Shown: piece after piece, positions 34,803-46,562 of the stretch | How the letters are laid out: the number at the start of each line of letters is the position of its first letter | Numbering within the stretch: the first letter of the stretch is position 1 | Source of the DNA: Metarhizium brunneum | Lineage: Eukaryota; Ascomycota; Sordariomycetes; Hypocreales; Clavicipitaceae | DNA length: 64,000 bases | Reading direction: 5' to 3' | Assembly: GCF_013426205.1 (NCBI RefSeq) | Contig: NC_089423.1 | Coordinates: forward strand, 1,922,001 to 1,986,000 | Position numbers and translations under genes: made by a program | Notes under the pieces: model-generated | Told to the model about the DNA's origin: nothing | What the model saw: only the letters and a program-made list of their open reading frames with translations | Database searches by the model: none

Positions 34803-35848
34803 CTAAGGCATGTCCAGATCTAGATACTTTTGCAACAGAGTCTCCCGAGTTCTCTCTGCGCAGTGCTTCTCAACAATCTCAACAACTTGCGCGTCCATGT
34901 CCAGAAGATTCTTCACCACTTTGTCCAGCGTGTTCCAGCCGACTACATTCTTGGCAGCTGTGTTCCAAGCACTCGCCGTAGCACAGACGCAATTCATCTC
35001 GAGCTCGAGTACTTTTTGGTACAGGTTGACCAGCCTCTCTCTGACTGCGTACTGCTGTTCTCGGAATTGGTGCTCTGCCCCCCATGAATTGGCCCGCAGC
35101 AACTGTGCCAGATGCATATACCACGATATGCGACCTACAACGTGCACCAGGCCCTTTCTGAAATCTTTCTGGTTGACTATTGGATCCAGTAAAAGCTGAA
35201 TTGGATTTATTAGTACACATATAGGACGCATTTTGAATTCCGCCTGATACTCACCGGGGTCAGTGTGCAAAAACCTGCCCAAGCCACCGATGCAGCGTGA
35301 TATTCTGCCACTACCGAGGCGACTCGGTCTCTCACCGCATCTAGTACCACCTTCGCAGAGTTTTCGGCCTGAGAATTTTTGGAGCTTCTACCCTTCTCAA
35401 GCCCGGCTGCAGTTATGGCTGTGAGCAACTCTAATCGCTGATCCGCCGGTTTGCCGTGGAATGACGAGTTGAGGCCGCCCATTTTTAGATGATCTGGCAG
35501 CTCTTGCGATATAATATTCTCGTACGCAATCACCAAGCCGGTGCAACTAGGATCATCTCGTAAGGCGTCGTATGCGTCATTCCATAATTCCAAGGCAAGT
35601 TGAGCATCTCGCGCACAGTGGCCGTTTTTGCCTCGTTTCTTCGTCGATGAACTGCAGTGTGAATCCGGTGACCTAGATATCTGAGGCGTACGAATGCGAA
35701 ATGAGGGCGCTCGCGACGAACTGGATGTATAGCCGTCGTCTCTCTGCGTTGTGCTTGGCGTACTAACACTATTTCCGCGAAGACGCCCGACTAGCTTCTT
35801 GATGGTGCTCGTGTTGCTTAGGTGATCGTGGAGCTTGTCCATGGCCAT
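34803..35848 (-). CDS. Stand-alone NACHT_N (NWD NACHT-NTPase N-terminal) domain protein
   Basis: Exons 35848..35255 and 35195..34803 give 328 residues; the intron has a TACTAATA branch site. The N-terminus MAMDKLHDHLS..IKKLVGRLRG and a Ser/Thr-rich linker precede the domain at about residues 80-320: LELWNDAYDALRDDP, YENIISQEL, ASVAWAGFCTLTP joined by splicing to LLLDPIVNQKDFRKGL, VVGRISWYMHLAQLL, and LVNLYQKVLELEMNCVCA. This is the amino-terminal effector-like domain that in most fungi is fused to a NACHT NTPase and ankyrin or WD40 repeats (NLR-like STAND proteins). Here a proper stop ends the gene and no NACHT follows. It could be a truncated sensor, a partner that signals for another STAND protein, or a relic still under expression. 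Role is inference. Confidence 0.85.
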
Positions 35849-38269
35849 GGCTGAGTATCTCACTTGTCTCGTTGAAGAAGGTATGATGGCTACGTCCGAG
35901 TATACGGAGCCTGGGGGTCGTCAATCCTAGCTGGAGCTTCGTGTATATAGTTGCAGTTGTCAAGGCAGGGTTGCGAGGAGCCAAAGACGACGAGACTATA
36001 TCTGTCCATTGTCTTGTTCACATCCCCGCTTCGATCGCCCTCTTCCTTCCATTCATGATTATATACCATGTCGGCACATTCTCTTTTAGCACCGGGTCGA
36101 TGGACAAGCGCCCAACGGGCGAAGTCGTCTCTCCACAGCGTTGACGAAAAAAAACGGAGAGCAGCCAAACCTCACAGATCACGGAGCTCTTGCCGGCACC
36201 GGCGCAATGCGTTCCGCCCAACAAGCTGGGGACGGCGGGCCACACTCTAATGAAATCAGTCCTTGGTTCAAAAAGAGGGCATTACCAATTGGCAACCCCG
36301 GGTAGTGGTGTCTTGTTTTCAAGCCGAAAAAGCTGCCGGGCATTGGTTGCTTCTCCTCGCAGTTCATCCGTCATTTCACAGTCATGACCTCTATCCAAAC
36401 TCAAGTCTTTCTGCAACTTTAACTTGGCAAAGCAACACACGCTTGTCAAAGCACGGACCACACACAACAGTTCTATCAGGGAGCCGTCGGCTCCTCGGCT
36501 CCTCTTCAGCTTGAACTTGTAATCACTCATTTTCGGACACACTCTCGGCCTCTTCGCGCCCCGAAAAGCAGCGGCTTAACAACCTAGATGCTGTCATGAA
36601 GGGTGCCGAACGTCCCCCCATACCCACAATGTCGTCATACCAGCCAGCAGACATCTAGATCGGGTTTCGCAGACAAAGGTGCGGGCTGTTTCTTGGCATA
36701 TGCAGAAGCCTGCGGCTAGGCAAACGGGTGCCGGCATGTATCCATTGTGTTAAGTACCTGAGGCGAGGTAGCTACAAAACCTAAAGAGGCAATGTACCAT
36801 TCATCGTTGAAGTTTCCGTCGTCTCTAAACATGAGCGGTGTGCGGGGGGGAAAGCTGGTACGGGCTGTGATGCGATGGCAGCATTGAGGTGTCTTGTCAG
36901 CTAACCAACAAGTGCCGTGAAGCTATGTATGTATGTATTATTTATCGTCTGCTGTGAAGCTATGAGCGGGCGATGTGGTGGGCATCGAGGCAGGCTGAAC
37001 ACTCATGGCGTGACCCGGCCAGCATGTCTGTGCAGTGCGGAGTAGGTTGAAGCAAGACTTTTCAGCCGGCTTCAAGAGCATTCTCTTCAAGAGGTCACTG
37101 GTATTAGTTAGTATCGGCCCGCGTTATTCAAGATGTGTTGAAATTGGCCAGAGGGATATCTGGACCTTTTGGTCCTTGACTGCGCCCCAAACCGCATAAT
37201 ATAGCAATCTCCACAAACAACATTGAACCTTGTCAGTTTCCGACCTCCTTGGGCCCAGTGCGTCCAAACCGACTTGTCCCTCTCTCTTTCTCTCCGTCTG
37301 TCCGGTTTGTATCATTGTGAATTTGTATCAATTGGCTCATGTACCGTCGCCTTCGCTGGCAAGATTATTAGATGCAAAATGGCTGGCCCATGAAGGCTAG
37401 CGAATAATACAGCTACCACACTGCCTCGTTGGTGAAGCCACATGCTTACCTAGGTACTAGGTATTCGGCCTTGAAAGTGCATAAAATGTAGCAGATTTGC
37501 AACCCCCCATCAGGTCCTGTCAATGTCCTGACGGGTGTTTGTAGTCTGTAGCTATTTGGTTGTCAAATACGGAGCACAACCCCACTGGATGAGCAAATCT
37601 TGATCCTTGCGATGATCTGACGAAATTATGGATGCGAACTGCTAACACAAGAACAAAAAGAGGCGGGATGCTTGCCACATTCTCACGCTCACATCTGCGG
37701 CGATGGGAGTCTCCTCTCCGAACGCTCCTTCCCGATTGAGATCTGTTTCCTCCGAATCCCCTATCACAGGAAGGAAGGCGCGCTGGCGCGAGTTGGCGTG
37801 AGCTGATTTGGCCTGCGCTCTCCTGTGCTCTCCTGGCCCTTGGCCCTTCAAATATTACGCCTGCCCACACGCATTGACAAAACCACTTCATCTTGAATGT
37901 TGCGCCGTGAGTGCGGCAATCATCCAGCGTTTCCGTCGTCCCAAAAGCGCCCTCTCGAATTCCACTGCGCTTGCTCCCTAGGTCCTGTCTGCATATGAAT
38001 GACAGACAAATGGTGGCTCACTGTCCCTAGAAGTTTCGACTTCTCTTGTGTGCATGCCTCATAGTTTGTACGACTCAGAATTGGTTTCCGCTTTGTTGAC
38101 CTTGTCTGCGCCGCAAGGAGTTCTGGGGAAAAAAACATCGACTAACTTCTACAGTCTCTCTGTGCGACGGAGTGAGCGCTTCTACCAAACGTCACACACT
38201 CAGACGCAGCGGGCTATTTCTTCAAAAACGTTCCTGATCTGGTTTGTCTGAATTCGGCAACTTTGCAAG
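35849..38269. other. 2.4-kb intergenic region, divergent promoters
   Basis: It lies between the NACHT_N gene and the Hce2-type gene. Frames are short and conflicting. Dispersed palindromes occur (ACCTAGGTACTAGGT near 37447). No coding or RNA feature is supported. Confidence 0.5.
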
Positions 38270-38752
38270 ATGATATCCAGCCAATATTTGCTGGTCGTGA
38301 CCCTTTACTTCGTCACCTTGGGTTGGGCTATCTCGGCGGTCCCTATCATGGCCAACTCGACAGGCATCTCCTGGCACCCTGCGAACCACACGCAATCTAC
38401 ATGCGACCCATCAACATTTTCTGAATCCACAAACACTGATCCCGCAAAATGGAAAGAATGTGCAAGCCTCTACAGCTCCTGGACCTCAGAAAACGGCACC
38501 TTCAGACTCGGCGACTTGGATGCTACCGGATTCACGCCAATTCTGCAGACGACAGACTGTACGCTTGGAGTCAAGCCGGCCGATCCTTGCCTGGGACCTT
38601 TCACTATTGGCGACAGGGACATCAAAACGCTCTTGGAAACGAGTCTCAAGGAGTTTTCTAAGGGTACAAGCTTGGGAGTTACCGGCAATGTCAAGTGTGC
38701 CACTGCAGTAGGCAGCAAGGGAGATGTAAACTGGCGGATTTCAAAGTCATAG
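38270..38752 (+). CDS. Small secreted protein with Hce2 (Ecp2-like) domain
   Basis: Single exon, 160 residues. Residues 1-23 (MISSQYLLVVTLYFVTLGWA and on) form a clear signal peptide. The mature part has five cysteines (STCDPS, KECASLY, TDCTLGV, DPCLGPF, VKCATAV), an N-glycosylation-rich start (MANSTGI, PANHTQS) and the Hce2 pattern: a Cys pair, W/Y-rich middle, then FTIGDRDIKTLLETSLKEF. Hce2 is the domain of Ecp2, a secreted effector first described in Cladosporium fulvum and widespread in fungi, with proposed roles in host interaction or in antagonism between microbes. The upstream region is long (over 2 kb), as common for conditionally expressed effector genes. Function here is inference from the family. 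Confidence 0.8.
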   Translation: MISSQYLLVVTLYFVTLGWAISAVPIMANSTGISWHPANHTQSTCDPSTFSESTNTDPAKWKECASLYSSWTSENGTFRLGDLDATGFTPILQTTDCTLGVKPADPCLGPFTIGDRDIKTLLETSLKEFSKGTSLGVTGNVKCATAVGSKGDVNWRISKS

Positions 38753-39522
38753 GGTGACAGACGATTATCATGGCCATGTAAGCATACATTACAAGTGCGA
38801 GGGAAGTCGAGCGGTTGTTTAACGAAGGATGGGTCATGAATTGGGCTTTTAGTTTCCAGGAACATGGGGGAGTCGGAAATGTGCGAGCTTGCATGCACAT
38901 GTGTTATTGTAAATTCTGGGGCTTTTTTTCTTCCAAGGCAGGTCCTTGGACCACGAATTATTCTCTTCTTCTATGAATCACAGTGACGGGTCAACTTAAC
39001 GAACCCTGAATGAAACTGTTCCTTTAGGTAGCCCCAAACAATCTTCATTATATACTACTAGACTGCAAGGCTCAGAATAATGTTCTTGGTCCAAATTGCT
39101 CCTCTTTTTTTTCCCGACATGGCAGTTTTAAGATTTAGCCATCTCCTGCGCCGGTCCATCAAACAGCCGTGGCTAACAAGCTGTCTTTTTGCCCATGCCA
39201 TTCTTTAAATCGTCTTCAACCGTAATAGTTCTCGATCTGCGGCCAGGAGAACTGTGCTGCGACATCTTTTGATGAAGCCAAGTATGTAAAGGTTCGACCA
39301 AAGTCTGAAGCAATACAGACTGCCGAGCCTTATCATAGACACACCTCTCTTATGGCGATTAGGTGAACCCCTGAAACTGCCTAGTCATATGATTAACCCT
39401 GCCAATTCTTAGGTTTATTCGTCTTTCATTGGGAGTTCCCAGTAGACTTTGCGACGCGTTCCCGCCGCTTTCGTCGTGGCTTTTGTATCTCTCTCCATGC
39501 CCGCCATCCTCGCATGTCCATT
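38753..39522. other. Intergenic between convergent genes
   Basis: About 770 bp, 3' flanks of the Hce2-type and coiled-coil genes. No supported feature. Confidence 0.5.
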
Positions 39523-41164
39523 TTAAACTCTGCCCACAGGATCGTTCCCGTATGTCCTCGCGTTTGTCCGCTTGAGAGCCGATTTCAGTTGCACAGGCTG
39601 CTGGTCAGCTTCCCGCGTTTTCTGATGCTCCCGTCCATGTTGCCCCATGCTTGTCTGATGCTCCTGTCGTGGTCTATTCCACAGATTCCCCTGGAGTAGC
39701 TTCCTCCGCAAATTCTCCTCGAGCACCTCTTTTCGCAAATCCTCCTGGCGTAGTTTATTCTGTAAATTCCCCTGGAGGAGTTTCTCCTCCAGGATCTCTT
39801 GGAGGCGCCGCTTCTCCAAGGCCTCCTGGAGTTGCTGCTTCCGCAAGGTCTCCTGGAGCCGCTGCTTCTGCAAATTCTCACGGTGGGATTTGTTCTCCGA
39901 ATAGACGCCACGCAGCCACTCGCGAAACTTGTCCAGAGTATTGACATGGTGTTTCAATTCTTTGGCAAACTTGTCCTGTTCACGGGCCAGTGATTCCTTG
40001 TTATCAAACTGTTTCGCCTCGAGTCTATGCAAGGCGATTTTTAACCTTTTTCCTTCCTGGCCAAACTCTTTCTCGAAGCCGGCCAGGTCCTGGACGAACT
40101 TTTCTCTTGACTGGCCCCTTGTGTGCCGAGGTGGAAGTAGCTCTTTGAGGTTTTCCCAGAGCTGACGAAATGTGTTGCTCCTTTTAATATCAGCTAGTTG
40201 GAGCTGCTGTTTGGAGTTTTCTAGGTTCTGGAGTTCAGCTGTGCCCCAGATACGCGGCTGCGCTTTAGCCGGAGGACGCGCATGTATGTGATGATGGCTG
40301 ACATTATCTTGGTGCTGTTTCTGAAGACAGAACCGGTCATGTATATTATTTTCAGGAGCCTCCATTTGCTGAGGAGGTTTCTTGAGGCTTTGTAGTTCGA
40401 GCTGCTTTCCGGAGTTTGCTAGGTTTCCGAGGTCAGTTGTGCCCTGGATACGCCGTTGCGCTTTAACTGGAGGACAGGCATTTATGTGATGATCGCTAAC
40501 TTTATCTTGGTGGTTTTTTTGACGCCAGAACTGGTCATGTCCATTATTCTCAGGAGCCTCTATTTTCTGAGGTTTCTCGAGTCTTTGTTGTTCTCGCAGG
40601 CACTCCTTGGAGCGTTCGCACTTTGACGAGACCCGGCTGTTGTCGCTCTGGATGCGATCCATGGGCGTTGCTGCTCGGGGCTCAAAACACGCGGCTACGG
40701 GAAGGCAGTATTTTGAGCCTTGTAGGCACTCTTCCAGCCTGGAGCGAGCCACAAATTCATCAACTTTACGGCGGCTGGGCTGGGAAGAGGTCCTCCGTCG
40801 GATGGAGAGATGGAGGCGTTGCGACTTGGAGTCTGCCGAGATTACGTCCGGGCGCGATTCATCTTTTGGTTCATGGATCCTGACTGCGTTACTTGATTCA
40901 TGGAGATCTTGGTAAAACTGTCGTCGGAACGTCACCACCTGCCGAAAAGTCAGTCGCTCTGTCTGCGGAAAGTTTGTCGAGGTCGCTGGTGTTCTGGCTT
41001 ACGACTTTTGTCAAATATATCCCTGTCCATGAGAAAAATCTGACCACTGCGCCTTCTGGAGATGTGCTGGCCGTGAAATCGCTGCGGGTTAGATACGGCG
41101 CTATATAATCCCAGCTGTATATAAATACGACGACAAGTGGGATCTTGATGACAACATCCATCAT
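39523..41164 (-). CDS. Membrane-anchored coiled-coil protein of unknown function
   Basis: Exons 41164..41003 and 40938..39523 give 525 residues. The intron (GTAAGC..CGGCAG) joins GIYLTKV to VVTFRRQFYQDLH in phase 0. The start is uncertain: the ATG at 41164 is the first in a frame that is open upstream without an ATG. Residues 4-22 (VVIKIPLVVVFIYSWDYIA) form one hydrophobic anchor. The rest is Gln-, Arg-, Lys- and Glu-rich: two copies of a 66-residue block (starting EAPENN, nt 40560-40189), a basic coiled coil (FEKEFGQEGKRLKIALHRLEAKQF) and eight tandem nonapeptides of type LxKxxLQEx (nt 39873-39658). I do not recognise the family; it looks lineage-specific. No catalytic motif is visible. Confidence 0.65.
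39658..39873 (-). repeat. Eight coding tandem repeats of 27 bp (LxKxxLQEx)
   Basis: Within the coiled-coil gene, 216 bp encode eight 9-residue units: LQKQRLQET, LRKQQLQEA, LEKRRLQEI, LEEKLLQGN, LQNKLRQED, LRKEVLEEN, LRRKLLQGN, LWNRPRQEH. The units are diverged but never break frame. A nine-residue period is not the heptad of a canonical coiled coil. Confidence 0.9.
40189..40560 (-). repeat. Duplicated 66-residue coding block
   Basis: Two adjacent copies within the coiled-coil gene, each opening EAPENN and containing the pattern HQDxVSxHHI, PPxKAQxRI and NSxxQLxL. Identity is roughly 50-60 percent by eye. Confidence 0.85.
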
Positions 41165-44057
41165 TGCCAAGAGAAGCGTCCGTAAGCGACGCTGCCAAAG
41201 AATCTTCAAAATGATATGGATACAGTCTGTTGAAGGTTATTTGCCGTCTCTTGGCACATGTGCTGTTGTCGAGTTGGTATAGGATTGTGGTCTTGTTTCG
41301 ACAAGTCTGGACGCAGGAGCCCATGTTGATACGCATACTACCACGTGCCCAACAACTTGTGTGCTTTCACAGCGCGAAAACTACGCAGACAGGTTTCAGT
41401 GGTGTTTATGATGGGAGAAGAATGGACTTGAAAGCGGATGAGAGCAGATGCACGGGCTCATTGTCACCAATCAACAGCGGACAAACGTCAAAGACACATA
41501 CAAAGCCTGCACATGTAAAGGTTTTTCATTCATTCATGACAATAATTTGTGAATTATTTTTCATGTTTGTGAGGAGTTCAATCAAGTTCACCGTTGTGTA
41601 CTGGTGTAGGACGAGTAGTGAAACACATGACGATGTTGAAGCGGTTTTGCACAAGTTGAGAACAAAGAGTATGTGAACGATTTCTTTTTTATTGGGATGC
41701 ATGGACCTTACTTGTCCGTGTGCATTAAAACTGGCTCCCTTCATCACAGCATTCTCCCCTCACTCTTGACGTGCTTTTGACCGGGCAAATCCAGCCCAAG
41801 AGTGGATGTGATATATGTGCGCACTCCAACTGCTCATGATTTCAGGTATTTGGCGCATCTCAAGAGTCCAAGACACCAAATAAATGTACTGTTGTACCTG
41901 TAAATTTGGCCCGAATACTGTTGCGCATCAAGAACAATTCACTGATATACTGCTTAGTATAATATGGTATCGAGCGTGATAGCCAGGCACCTAATCTGGT
42001 CACATACTCTGTCTCCCACTGTGTATTGTGCTTCAGCATATCAAAGCCCCAATCTGGTCGCCGTTTCCTAATAGTCCGATGTCCTTTGCGAACGGCAATG
42101 TCAACGCTGGAGGTTGCGCATGTGACCAGCTTCCGTAAGAAGCAGAGGATTGTTTTACGTGGCAATCAAGGAAACTTGAAGCGGACAAAGTCGTATTGTT
42201 AGATCTTTGTCAATGAGCCCCCCATTTTGCCATCTAGCCTCGTAGGCTTCAATCAAACAAGCAGCATCACGTAAACAAAAAGGTTCTAGTTGAACAAGTT
42301 TGCAAGCTAGCTAGAAGCTGGAACCTCGTCCTATCTAGTCAACTAGCTCATGAACTTTGAGACAAATCTTTTATTTCATAGACACGGATTGAGCTAAGAA
42401 TCAGTTTACAATCAAGTTAATTTTGCTTACAGACTGGGTCAGGGGAGCTTCCACGCATAAAAGGTAGTCGGTCAACAGAACAGGCCGAAGGAAGAAAATG
42501 CGACGCTGTAAAGGCTAAACAGCGGTGAGGACAAAACGATGAGGAGGCAATATAAAACACTGATGCTCCAAGAAACGTATTCATTAGAGACGTTATATCA
42601 GCATGCTCATTTAGCCAGGTTATATCCGGTAATTCCACGGCAGTCTGCAATGCGATGTAGACATTCGCTTACACGCAGATTGGGCAAAATACCAATGATA
42701 AGACAGCAAGGACACAAAAAAAAAAAGCAATAAAAAATAAATAATTGCCCTTTTTCAGCTTGAGCGGTGAGCCCCCGCATGCCAGTTTGGCTCTCAGTCA
42801 GTCACATAGAGCACCAGACATTTCTTCGCCTCGCCCAGAAGCGAGATTGCCGCGTTAGTTTCCTCATGTGATGGTGATGGGCGTCGCGCTGCAACGTCAA
42901 CGGGCAATCTTACAGGTCAGCGAGGTGCCCCGATCAAGTCGTTTCTGACTCCTCTGAGACAGTCGGAACGACTCATCATGACACTTGACCAGATGCTATG
43001 TACATACGTACGGGGTACACGAAGGATCAAGCCGTCCATGTTCGTAAGCCAGGAAGCACGACCCGCCAAGAGTCAAGACGATGACGACGTTTGCTCTAGA
43101 TGGATGGGCATGGCGGCGGCTCGATGAGGCAGGGGATTCCCGGCATGGCCCGCGGTGAGTGTGACCAGACCAGCCAGTGGTCGTGGTCGTGGTCGGCAAT
43201 TGCCTCGGCCAGCCTCTCCGTGTTGGGCTCGTCTTCTGCAGCAGAGGTACCAGTTGACGGAATGAGTTGAGCTGTCGCTTCCGACAGTTGTCGCCCGCCG
43301 CGTGCTTTGCAGCGAATTGCTACTGCTCGGGACGGACGACTCCGTGTTCTGACCCAAAGCCCACGCCATTCGCGCCTCGATCCCTCTCCGTCCCGGCGGG
43401 CTCGTGTATCGGCGAGCAAGACGCTTGGGCGTAGTAGTAGCACTGAGTAATACCGTCGACCCATTTTCACTCATCCGTCGTCAAGAGCTGGCACAAGCCG
43501 CTTGCGCCACGGCAGGTGAGGCCACCAGCCCTAAGATCTGCTGGATCTGGCCCCCCAAAAAGCCATGGTTACATTGACGGGGTCGGACGGCGGTCTGGCC
43601 CTGCTGGACAAGCGAGGCAGGGGTCTGGTGGTTTTGGGCTGGAGCGGATATATGTATGTAGGGAGTAGGGCTGGCACGTCTGAGCTTGTCTGGGGCCGAT
43701 GAGATGAGGCAGGGTGAGGGCATCACGGGCATCACAGAGATGACGCTGGGCCGACTGTTTTTGTGTGCATGTATCCTTTTTTTTCTCTTTTTTTCTTTTC
43801 CTTCTTTTGTACTAGTACTCCGTGGTCCCTCCATGTTGTCAATTGCAGGAATCAAAACTCTAAAAGTGAGCTGGCATGTCAGACATGTCACGACAGCTTT
43901 CATTCCTCTTTGTGCCGCGGTTTTCAAAGCCAAGACCCCTGCGCCCAGAATAGCATTTTTGTCTGCGTGGGCACAAAGTGTCTCAGCCCCGTGTCTTGTT
44001 GTTTGTTGTTGTTGTTGATGCTGCTCCAAACGGGTCAACGCTGAAAGCCAGCCTCCA

Positions 44058-44081
44058 CGAGCGAGCGAGCGAGCGAGCGAC
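44058..44081. repeat. Tetranucleotide microsatellite (CGAG)n
   Basis: About six uninterrupted CGAG units in the gene desert. Confidence 0.9.
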
Positions 44082-44721
44082 GCACAGTTGACGCCACAAT
44101 ACGGAGACGGAGTAACCAGACCTGTCAATTGCAACAAGGGCACTGGGAGCACAAAGGGTCGAAACTATTGAGTAGTAATACGTAGCTCGGTTGAACTGTG
44201 AATATCCACCTGTCCGGCTGTCGGTGTGGATTCACGACCTGGTTGACATACAGATTAGCCCAGCCTCCGCAAGCCAACTTTGTATGCTACTACGTACTGC
44301 TGCCAAGAGTCGATTTGCATTTTGGACGGTGCAGACTCAGCACGTTACGTATCGCGGTCTGCGGCACACGGGCCAGATTGCTCCGCGTCGTAAACGGAGG
44401 ACGGAGTACAATGTCTCGGCTGCCTTTAAGGTTCCGCGGAAGGGTCCGGCGATGCTACCGTCTGCCTCCAGAGGCGCATGTGCTCTGTTCTCCGGAATGT
44501 TTTGTTGCCTCGAGTTGTTTCTGCGGCCACGGAATGAGCCGCGTACTATGACCCTGGACCTGGGCCATGGTATTGTGTTGTGGTCTGCCGGAGGCGTTTG
44601 GGACGCGATCCTCTTTCTCCGCAGATACGGTGCAGGAAATGCTACACAATTTACTCGGTATTAATTGACTCGAATGCGTCAATACTAGTACGTAGTACAC
44701 ATATAGTAGTAGTATTAGTAG

Positions 44722-44900
44722 TACTCCGTAAACTAAAACAATGGCCCCCGTCGCTTGCCATGTCTCCTTTTGGTCTAGACACACGCTCCAGCCGCCTGGA
44801 GACGTGGACCGAGTACGTATGTACATGTACGGAGTACGGAGTAACATAATGGTATGTAAAGTACATACGGACCTCGTATGTATGGACTCCGTATGTATGT
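44722..44900. repeat. Cluster of TACGGAGTA / GTACATAC palindromic motifs
   Basis: TACTCCGTA at 44722-44730, the overlapping double TACGGAGTACGGAGTA at 44828-44843, and GTATGTAC, GTACATAC and ACTCCGTATGTATG elements around them. They can form a series of short hairpins. Confidence 0.7.
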
Positions 44901-46470
44901 ATGTTGGTTCTGCGAAATCATGCACATGACAATTCGCCGAGTTGGCCGAGTGAGTGAATGATGCCCATCCGTCGTCCTCGAAATGTCAGAAGCCGGTTCG
45001 TTCATACCAACGACAACATCTACGTATGCATCGCATCCGGACAAAGCCATGCGCGCGCCCCGCCGGTTTTCTCGCCTTGCGACGTTTCTCCGCAGCATCT
45101 CAGCGACACATGCATGCAGCTTGACTGACCCAACACCTTGCTTTTGTTGGCTCCCGCCCTCGGGCACAGGGGGATCGGACGAGGCGGCGATGCCACAAAC
45201 AAAGCCCCCTCTGTTGAGCCTCCAAACGTTGAAAGCCATCGCGTCTGGAGTGCAATCCGGCCGGCACACCGTTCATTGATTGATTGATGTCTGGTCAGTA
45301 ATATTTCCAAATCGCGCGCCAAACCGCCACCTCGTCCTTGCCTGCCGGAGCGAGCAGGTCATTCTGCCGCCGTCATCTGGACTCCCCAGAGCGCAGGGCC
45401 ACTTTGCTACAAAGCTGCTTGATGGGTGTAAGCGCTGCAGGGAGAGCCTCTGTCTGCCCCTTGGTTGAGAACGGTTCAATGTTGCCTCGTCATCCGGAGC
45501 CAAACGCCGGTGAGCGAGTTTAGGTTTTTTTTTTTTTTTCCCAACACACCCTCCTCCCTTGGCTCTCCATACACACAGACAAAGGTCGTCAGGGATCCCC
45601 CCGAGCAGCCGAGGAGGAGGCTATTTATGACCGTTTTGCCGACTTGGCCGGCGCCATTGTTGCGCAAGAGCTGAGCTGTGGCTGGCCACATGCCACGAGT
45701 GCTTCCGCGTCCCCATGCAACCTGTCGGTGGCCGTGACAAGCAAGCACACCCTCGAGCTGGTATAACAGTGAGAGGACCAGACACCTTGCCATGGCTGGA
45801 TTTTTTTCGTGTCTCTGCTGTCGGCCGTTGGGTGCCGGGCGATGAGGTGGTGAGTGTGGTGCGGAAACACGAGCGTAACAAGATGTGAGAAAAAATAATA
45901 CATACGTACTCTGTAATAATGATGAATAATAATCATGATAATTACAAGGCCGCTGGCCCACCGGATACGGGAGTGCGTGTTTGCACGTCAAGTCGAGCTC
46001 ATCCCCCGTGTGTTCCACGAGTGTGCGTAGTTACCGAGTTCACATACATGGAATTTGGGCAAAAGAAAAATAAAGCACCTCGGTGATGAAACTGCGAGGC
46101 CGCAAGGACGGAATGCATCCTTACCCCGTACAGGCAACCGTCTTTGTGTGTTTCAAGTCTCAACCAGAAATGAGAACAGCCACCATTCATCACACAGGCA
46201 GTCAGTCTGGTTCAAATGTCAAGGTCGTCACCAACGCCGTCTTTTTTTGTGACCGACGGCCAACAAAGCCATACCCAGACTTGACACGGCTCATCACACG
46301 TCACCAAGCCGATGCGATCGGAATCACGCTCCAACACCGCCAGGCGCCTCCAGGGCGGTGCCGTACGTGACTGGCTGCGCGAGGCCAAACTCACTGACCG
46401 AGACAGAGTCAAGAACCCGGTGCCGTCGGTCAGCCAGTGGTCCGCGCAAACCCGGTCCTGCTCGTCCAAC

Positions 46471-46562
46471 ATGCTCATGCTCATGCTGGTGCTCGTGCTC
46501 ATGCTCATGCTCTGCTCATGCTCATGCTCATGCTCTGCTCATGCTCATGCTCATGCTCATGC
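46471..46562. repeat. Hexanucleotide microsatellite (ATGCTC)n
   Basis: About 92 bp of ATGCTC units with occasional substitutions (CTGGTG, CTCGTG) and three-base slippage (CTCTGC). It is not inside any supported coding frame. Confidence 0.95.

Noticed and set aside
36018..36245. Reverse-strand peptide with a P-loop-like GTHCAGAGKSS upstream of the NACHT_N gene
   Set aside because: No other NTPase motif around it, no start or exon chain; likely chance.
41860..42165. Reverse-strand frame of 101 codons that reads smoothly (WETEYVTRLGAWLSRSIPYY..) and has a GTACAA donor near its end
   Set aside because: No ATG at the start, no partner exon found and no family recognised; could be an exon, but too weak to call.
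43073..43474. 133-codon reverse frame in the gene desert
   Set aside because: Low complexity, overlaps another open frame of the same strand, no recognisable domain.
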